Origin: Nosema muscidifuracis
Taxonomy: Eukaryota; Microsporidia; Nosematidae
Assembly (NCBI GenBank): GCA_028335825.1
Contig: JAIOKI010000010.1
Coordinates: 124,001 to 188,000 of the forward strand
Length of the DNA: 64,000 nucleotides
Direction of reading: 5' to 3'
In this document: positions 59,890 through 64,000 of the stretch, piece after piece
How positions within the stretch are numbered: the stretch's first letter is position 1
Layout: the number at the start of each line of letters is the position of its first letter
The notes under the pieces: generated by a model
The model's input: the letters and a program-made list of their open reading frames with translations, nothing else
Database searches by the model: none
Told to the model about the DNA's origin: nothing
Program-made: the position numbers and the translations under genes

Positions 59890-61260
59890 TTAATTATATC
59901 TTTCACCAATAAGTTTCTTAATTAAATTATTAATAGACACTAAAGGAAGCTTTTCTTCACTATTAAACCAGTTAAGAGGCCAAAGTATTCTAAACATAGA
60001 CCCATTAGAATCTTTATATTCAACTACATGTTTAGAATCAGAAAGAATTTTGCTTTTTAATTTTTCAGGTGTGTATTTCTTGAACGTTAAATATAATGAC
60101 ATAACCCCAGCAACGTGTGGTGAAGCCATGGATGTTCCTGAAGCTATTTTAACTTTATTATCATTCCATGCACTTAATATATTAACACCAGGTGCAAATA
60201 TATCTACACAAGATCCATAATTAGTGAAATCAGCAGCAATATCGTTAATGTCAGAAGCACCGATCGTAATTGCGTGTTTTGAAGATCCAGGAGAATATGA
60301 ACAAGCATTTTCGTGATCATTACCAGCAGCAACTGCGAAATGTATACCCAAAGAAGTAGCATAATCTAATGCAAAATTTAAAGCCATAGATTTTGCACCA
60401 CCAACACTCATATTTACAATTGTCTTAGGTAAAAGATCTGAATCATTTATAAAATCTTTAAGACTTTCTTCCAAATTCTTTTTATACTTCTTACTTAAAT
60501 ACTTAGCAGAAGCAAGATCATAAAGAACGTCTTTCTTTTTTTCATGTTCAGTAATAACGTAATCTATACCTTTGAGAATTCTTGAAACCATTCCTACACC
60601 ATCTGAATCAAGTACTTTTACTGCTACTAAGTTAGTATTCTTACTTATTCCATATTTTGATCCACCAATAACACCTGCTACATGTGTACCATGTCCATTC
60701 TCATCTTTATCTACAGAATTCTCTACCATATTAGCACCCCACCTAGCTCTTCCTTCAAAATCAGGATGTAGTACATTAATTCCTGTGTCAATTACATATA
60801 CTTCAACATCTTTACCAGCATTTTCAGGATAAATATATTTATGAGATTTTAGATAACTCTTTCCAAGTATTCTACTTAATCCCCAAGGAGCTTGATTTTG
60901 TACAATCATCTTTTTAGGTATAAATTTAGAAAATGTATTTGGTAAATTATTTGTATCTTGTGTTATAAACAAGTCTAGAACTTTATAATCATTAATTTTT
61001 ACTACAGAATCTTTTTCCACAATTTCTATATCATCATCATTTTTTAATTTATTAACCGTCTCACTATCCATTTTAGCCAAGAATCCGTTACTAATATTAT
61101 GTTCTAACCTAGAATTTTCTGAAAAATATTTTGTAGCTTTAATAATATTATTCTCATAATTAAGATCTGCCTGAAATTTTGTTAGATTAGGTCTACGTTT
61201 GAACATTACAATATAATCTTCTAAAGATAATATAAAAGGAAGTATATACAGAATTCTCAT
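59890..61260 (-). CDS. Secreted subtilisin-like serine protease (S8, proteinase K type)
   Basis: Microsporidian subtilisins (such as SLP1/SPS1) are secreted proteases linked to spore-wall and polar-tube biology. The 456 residues have a signal peptide (MRILYILPFILSL), an I9 propeptide (about 14-92) and a catalytic domain with Asp158 (VYVIDTGINV), His190 (NGHGTHVAG), oxyanion Asn314 (AAGND) and Ser377 (GTSMASPHVAG). All triad residues are intact. A Lys/Glu-rich insertion (about 238-278) interrupts the fold between the His and Asn motifs. The start lacks a clear CCC signature, but signal peptide and propeptide support it. A free I9 inhibitor is encoded downstream. Confidence 0.95.
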   Translation of the reverse strand: MRILYILPFILSLEDYIVMFKRRPNLTKFQADLNYENNIIKATKYFSENSRLEHNISNGFLAKMDSETVNKLKNDDDIEIVEKDSVVKINDYKVLDLFITQDTNNLPNTFSKFIPKKMIVQNQAPWGLSRILGKSYLKSHKYIYPENAGKDVEVYVIDTGINVLHPDFEGRARWGANMVENSVDKDENGHGTHVAGVIGGSKYGISKNTNLVAVKVLDSDGVGMVSRILKGIDYVITEHEKKKDVLYDLASAKYLSKKYKKNLEESLKDFINDSDLLPKTIVNMSVGGAKSMALNFALDYATSLGIHFAVAAGNDHENACSYSPGSSKHAITIGASDINDIAADFTNYGSCVDIFAPGVNILSAWNDNKVKIASGTSMASPHVAGVMSLYLTFKKYTPEKLKSKILSDSKHVVEYKDSNGSMFRILWPLNWFNSEEKLPLVSINNLIKKLIGERYN

Positions 61261-61339
61261 TTTTATTTATTTATGCTGTACTCAATTTATTTAAAAAATC
61301 TGAAACTCGTTTTATAAATTAAAAACCAAATTTGATATT

Positions 61340-61597
61340 TCATTTTTTTATTATTCCAATGAAATTATTCTTCAAATATTTCATATAATCACTATCTTTT
61401 CCATGAATTTGTTTATATATTTTTGTTATATTCATTCCAGCATATTTTAACAAGATATTTTTACCTCAAGGATGTTTATTAATAAAATTTGTAATATTGA
61501 ATACCTTTTCATCTAATATTACGTAACAATCAGTCAAAGTGTTATGTTTTTTTACTTCTTCAATAGTAAATTCTTTAATAAATTTATCAGTATTCAC
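61340..61597 (-). pseudogene. Broken cytochrome b5-domain gene
   Basis: The minus-strand frame encodes a small cytochrome b5-like domain of about 85 codons: FTIEEVKKHNTLTDCYVILDE, KVFNITNFINKHP, then LKYAGMNITKIYKQIHGKDSDYM and FIGIIKK. The two heme-ligand histidines (HP motif and IHGKDS) are in place. The first Gly of the HPGG motif is replaced by an in-frame TGA at 61468-61466. No ATG opens the frame; the expected position after ACCCTGAAA is GTG (61597). The CCC start signature survives. Few changes suggest recent loss, or a sequencing error or non-standard start. The neighbouring protease gene is upright and intact. Confidence 0.75.
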
Positions 61598-62818
61598 TTT
61601 CAGGGTAAAAAATTTAATATTTTAAAAATTGTTAAGATAGACAAATCTCTTATTAAAAATTGTATTTCAAAAAAAATCTTTAAAAATATTTCAATTCTAT
61701 AAATATCAACTTTTAATAACATTATAAAAATGTACTAAATAATATTAAGTAAGTAATATCAAGTAATAAGTAATATCAAGTAATAAGAAAATCAAGTAAT
61801 AAGTAATATCAAGTAATAAGAAAATCAAGTACTAAATACTATCAAGTAAGTAATATCAAGTAATAAGTAATATCAAGTAATAAGTAATATCAAGTAATAA
61901 GAAAATCAAGTACTAAATAATATTAAGCAAGTAATATCAAGTAATAAGAACTATAAAATTATTTATTTTTCTTATATGATTTACTCTTTACTATAAAAAT
62001 GATTATTAAATTTTTATTTTGAAATATATTAATTTGATAAATTGTAAATACAACCACTCTTATTTTAAATATTTCAAATAACGAATAAATTACTTTAATA
62101 TTTTATCTACTGATCAAATATATTTCTAATCTTTCATAACTAATTTTAATTTACTCTAATATAAAAATAACTAAATAATAATTATAAAAGGACTTTTCTT
62201 ATATCAATAAATATGTCTGATATTGATTGGAAATGAAGTCCTTTTAAATACTTGTAAGAAATTATAGATATTATATTTTAAGTATAATTCTATCAAGAGA
62301 AATTTTAAATGATAATGAAATGGTGTTTAGGATTTGTAATTAATATTTTATAAAACATAATTTCAGAAAGTTTTGTGAATTCCTCAAACTTTCTTGTTAC
62401 AGTCCTTACTTTAAACAATTATTTAACATACTAGAATATATTTTTGTGATAAAAAAAAATAAAAATATTTATTGGAAAAATAAAATCAGAAGAGAAGAAA
62501 AAATATATTTTTATTGATAAAAAAAATAAAAATATTTATTGGAAAAATAAAATCAGGAGAGAAGAAAAAATATATTTTTGTTGATATTATATTTATATCT
62601 ATAAAAGATAAATTAATTATAACTTCTAAGAAGAACTTACTTAAGAAAATAGAGATGAAGAATCTATCATGAATTTTATTCTTGATTTATCAAAAACTGA
62701 TAATAATTAAATTCATTAATTAATATTTTCTTAGTAAATTTTTATTATTATTAATATTTTCATAGTAAATTTTTATTATAATTAATATTTTCTTAGTAAA
62801 TTTTTATTATTATTAATA
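61598..62818. repeat. Gap with three tandem arrays and two strong inverted repeats
   Basis: At about 61743-61945 a short unit (AAGTAATATCAAGTAATAAG) recurs many times. At 62437-62585 a 66-67-bp unit starting ATATATTTTT occurs twice plus a partial third. At 62720-62818 a ~36-bp unit (TTAATATTTTCTTAGTAAATTTTTATTAT) occurs three times. Between the arrays, 62185-62195 pairs with 62236-62246 (11-bp perfect inverted repeat, AAAAGGACTT core) and 62365-62373 pairs with 62386-62394 (9 bp). No protein gene is seen. Confidence 0.65.
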
Positions 62819-62962
62819 TTATTCTAAGTCAAATATATCATCATCAGACCAGTTTTCTAGAACACTTTCCTCATGTTCTTCATGCTTAAGAACATTAGAC
62901 CTTTTAATTTTACTAAATAGTCCATATTTAAAATCATCAAATTTTTTATTATTTTCATTCAT
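62819..62962 (-). CDS. Tiny acidic protein (47 aa), unknown
   Basis: A 47-codon frame from the ATG at 62962 encodes MNENNKKFDDFKYGLFSKIK followed by a His/Glu stretch and a C-terminus ENWSDDDIFDLE. Composition and non-repetitive character contrast sharply with the flanking arrays, which stop exactly at its TAA. The acidic Trp motif loosely recalls the proteasome-lid/BRCA2 partner DSS1/Sem1, but the C-terminal helix of that family is absent. There is no CCC/GGG signature before the start. It could also be the last exon or a remnant of a larger gene. Confidence 0.5.
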   Translation of the reverse strand: MNENNKKFDDFKYGLFSKIKRSNVLKHEEHEESVLENWSDDDIFDLE

Positions 62963-63431
62963 GCTAAAAAAAATAAAATAATTTTTTATAAATTTAAGTA
63001 GAATAAATTGTATTATTTATGAATTATTTTAGAAATAAAATAATTTTTTATAATATTCTTTAGATTTAAATAGAATGAATTGCATTACTTTATAATAATT
63101 TATAAATTGAATTTTTAATAAATGATTTTGTAAATATTTTTTATTATTTTTAAAAATTAAATTATTTAATAAATGAAACTATTTAAAACTTTTTTAATAT
63201 TAAATTATTTTTTATTTAAATTAAATAATTTAATTTATACTTAAATCTTCATTTATAAAAAATATTCTTCAAATTTCTTTCTTGTAATCTCAAGTATAAT
63301 AAATAATAATTATATTAAAAAATAATCTAAATATCTTTAATAAATGAAATTAATTATTAATTAAAATTTTAATTATTTATTTATTTAATTAAGTAATTAA
63401 ATATATAAATAATCTTTTAATCCCTCTCAAA
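62963..63431. other. AT-only gap, no feature seen
   Basis: The stretch is almost pure A/T, with loose AATAATTTTTTATAA repeats near 62980-63070. Only the CCC at the right end (AATCCCTCTCAAA) has meaning, as the start signature of the next gene. Confidence 0.55.
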
Positions 63432-63923
63432 ATGAATATCTTATACATAATAGGATCAATAATATGTAATTCACCAGATATTATATATCAAAGTAATAGT
63501 CTAGAAAGTATTGAAAGTATCAATCCAGATGAAATAATTCACATGTACGTGATATCTTATTCTAACGATATAATAACAGATCTTAATATATATGATTCAA
63601 TCTATGATTCTATATATTCTGAAAAATGTAATAATGAGTTTCCTTTTTACACTGACATATTTTTTGATAAATTCTTTGAGAATTATAAGTCATTCTTCTT
63701 GAACTGTGATAAAGAAATAAAAAGAGTCTTACTTGTTTTAGGAGATCGTAGAAGATTTCAGGATGTTATTATGTATAATAAACTTAGTAAAATGAAATGC
63801 AGGTTTGATAAAATAATTTTTGATGAACATTTCCAATATGAAAATGGACAGATTACTAGTTTATTAAATGAGGATGCATCTGTTGATGATTATTATTTTG
63901 TACAGAATACGTTTCTAATTTAA
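63432..63923 (+). CDS. Secreted protein of unknown function (163 aa)
   Basis: No family recognised. The N-terminus MNILYIIGSIICNSPDIIYQ reads as a signal peptide. The mature part is acidic, with a short repeat (NIYDSIYDSIYSE), one segment that could be a Rossmann-like strand (RVLLVLGDRRRF) and three cysteines. CCC lies about nine bases before the ATG. The gene is complete, ending 77 bp before the window edge. Confidence 0.65.
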   Translation: MNILYIIGSIICNSPDIIYQSNSLESIESINPDEIIHMYVISYSNDIITDLNIYDSIYDSIYSEKCNNEFPFYTDIFFDKFFENYKSFFLNCDKEIKRVLLVLGDRRRFQDVIMYNKLSKMKCRFDKIIFDEHFQYENGQITSLLNEDASVDDYYFVQNTFLI

Positions 63924-64000
63924 TTAAATAATATTTGATGTTATAAAAATTATTTAATATATTTAATGTTATAATAATACTATAGTAGTTATATTTATGT

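Noticed and set aside
35100-61597. Possible reassignment of TGA to Trp, suggested by TGA codons in coding-like frames
   Set aside because: Intact genes end with TGA normally or lack it, and the TGA in the cytochrome b5 relic replaces a Gly, not a Trp.
1-64000. Virus-derived elements, LTR elements or intact DNA transposons
   Set aside because: No reverse transcriptase, integrase, capsid, envelope or complete transposase domain was readable; the decayed region at 34801-36090 could not be assigned.
1-64000. Spliceosomal introns in the annotated genes
   Set aside because: All recognised genes read as single open frames from a start signature to a stop; no GT-AG interruption was needed.

Overview
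The window looks like nuclear DNA of a microsporidian, a highly reduced fungal relative and obligate intracellular parasite. The evidence is extreme AT richness, intronless and often shortened eukaryotic genes, a mitosomal-type frataxin, FPP synthase, coatomer, CDC48 and cohesin/condensin subunits. Nearly every start codon also has a CCC (sometimes GGG) triplet just upstream, the start signature known from microsporidia. Long intergenic tracts suggest a relative of the AT-rich Nosema/Vairimorpha type rather than the compact Encephalitozoon type; the genus cannot be fixed from this sequence alone.

Layout. 0-8.4 kb: the start of an unknown gene, SMC3, a small unknown protein, TAF9, an alpha/beta hydrolase and an MRCK/ROCK-like kinase with a C1 domain. 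8.6-15 kb: a secreted unknown, frataxin, an F-box/WD40 protein and CDC48. 15-24 kb: a first MscS-type channel, a NudC/CS-domain protein, a secreted tail-anchored (probably GPI-anchored) protein interrupted by an in-frame stop, and a tricalbin-like SMP/C2 protein. 24-33 kb: coatomer alpha, a secreted unknown, a short HECT ligase and guanylate kinase. 33-40 kb: a gene-poor stretch with a diverged pair of secreted paralogs, a further secreted unknown and a decayed coding region. 40-50 kb: a SAS-6-like head plus coiled-coil protein, two unknowns, a short PIG-U-like protein, tRNA-Gly(UCC), a CTF18-like clamp loader, FPP synthase and a second MscS-type channel. 50-64 kb: SMC2, a cyclin-box protein, a probable GPI-anchored surface protein, an ABCG-like protein lacking ATPase motifs, a free I9 inhibitor beside a subtilisin, a broken cytochrome b5 gene, a tiny acidic ORF and a secreted unknown.

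Themes. Chromosome mechanics recur (SMC3, SMC2, CTF18-like, SAS-6-like). Secretion and surface biology recur as well: coatomer, tricalbin, PIG-U, two probable GPI-anchored proteins, a subtilisin with its probable inhibitor, and about six signal-peptide proteins without recognisable family. Most gaps hold locally private tandem repeats, often with units of 66-83 bp; in two places they run into gene ends or promoters.

The most notable observations are the SAS-6-like protein in a lineage thought to lack centrioles, the free propeptide-type inhibitor next to its likely protease, the stop-interrupted surface protein, and the cytochrome b5 relic. No virus-like element, CRISPR array or intact transposon was recognised.
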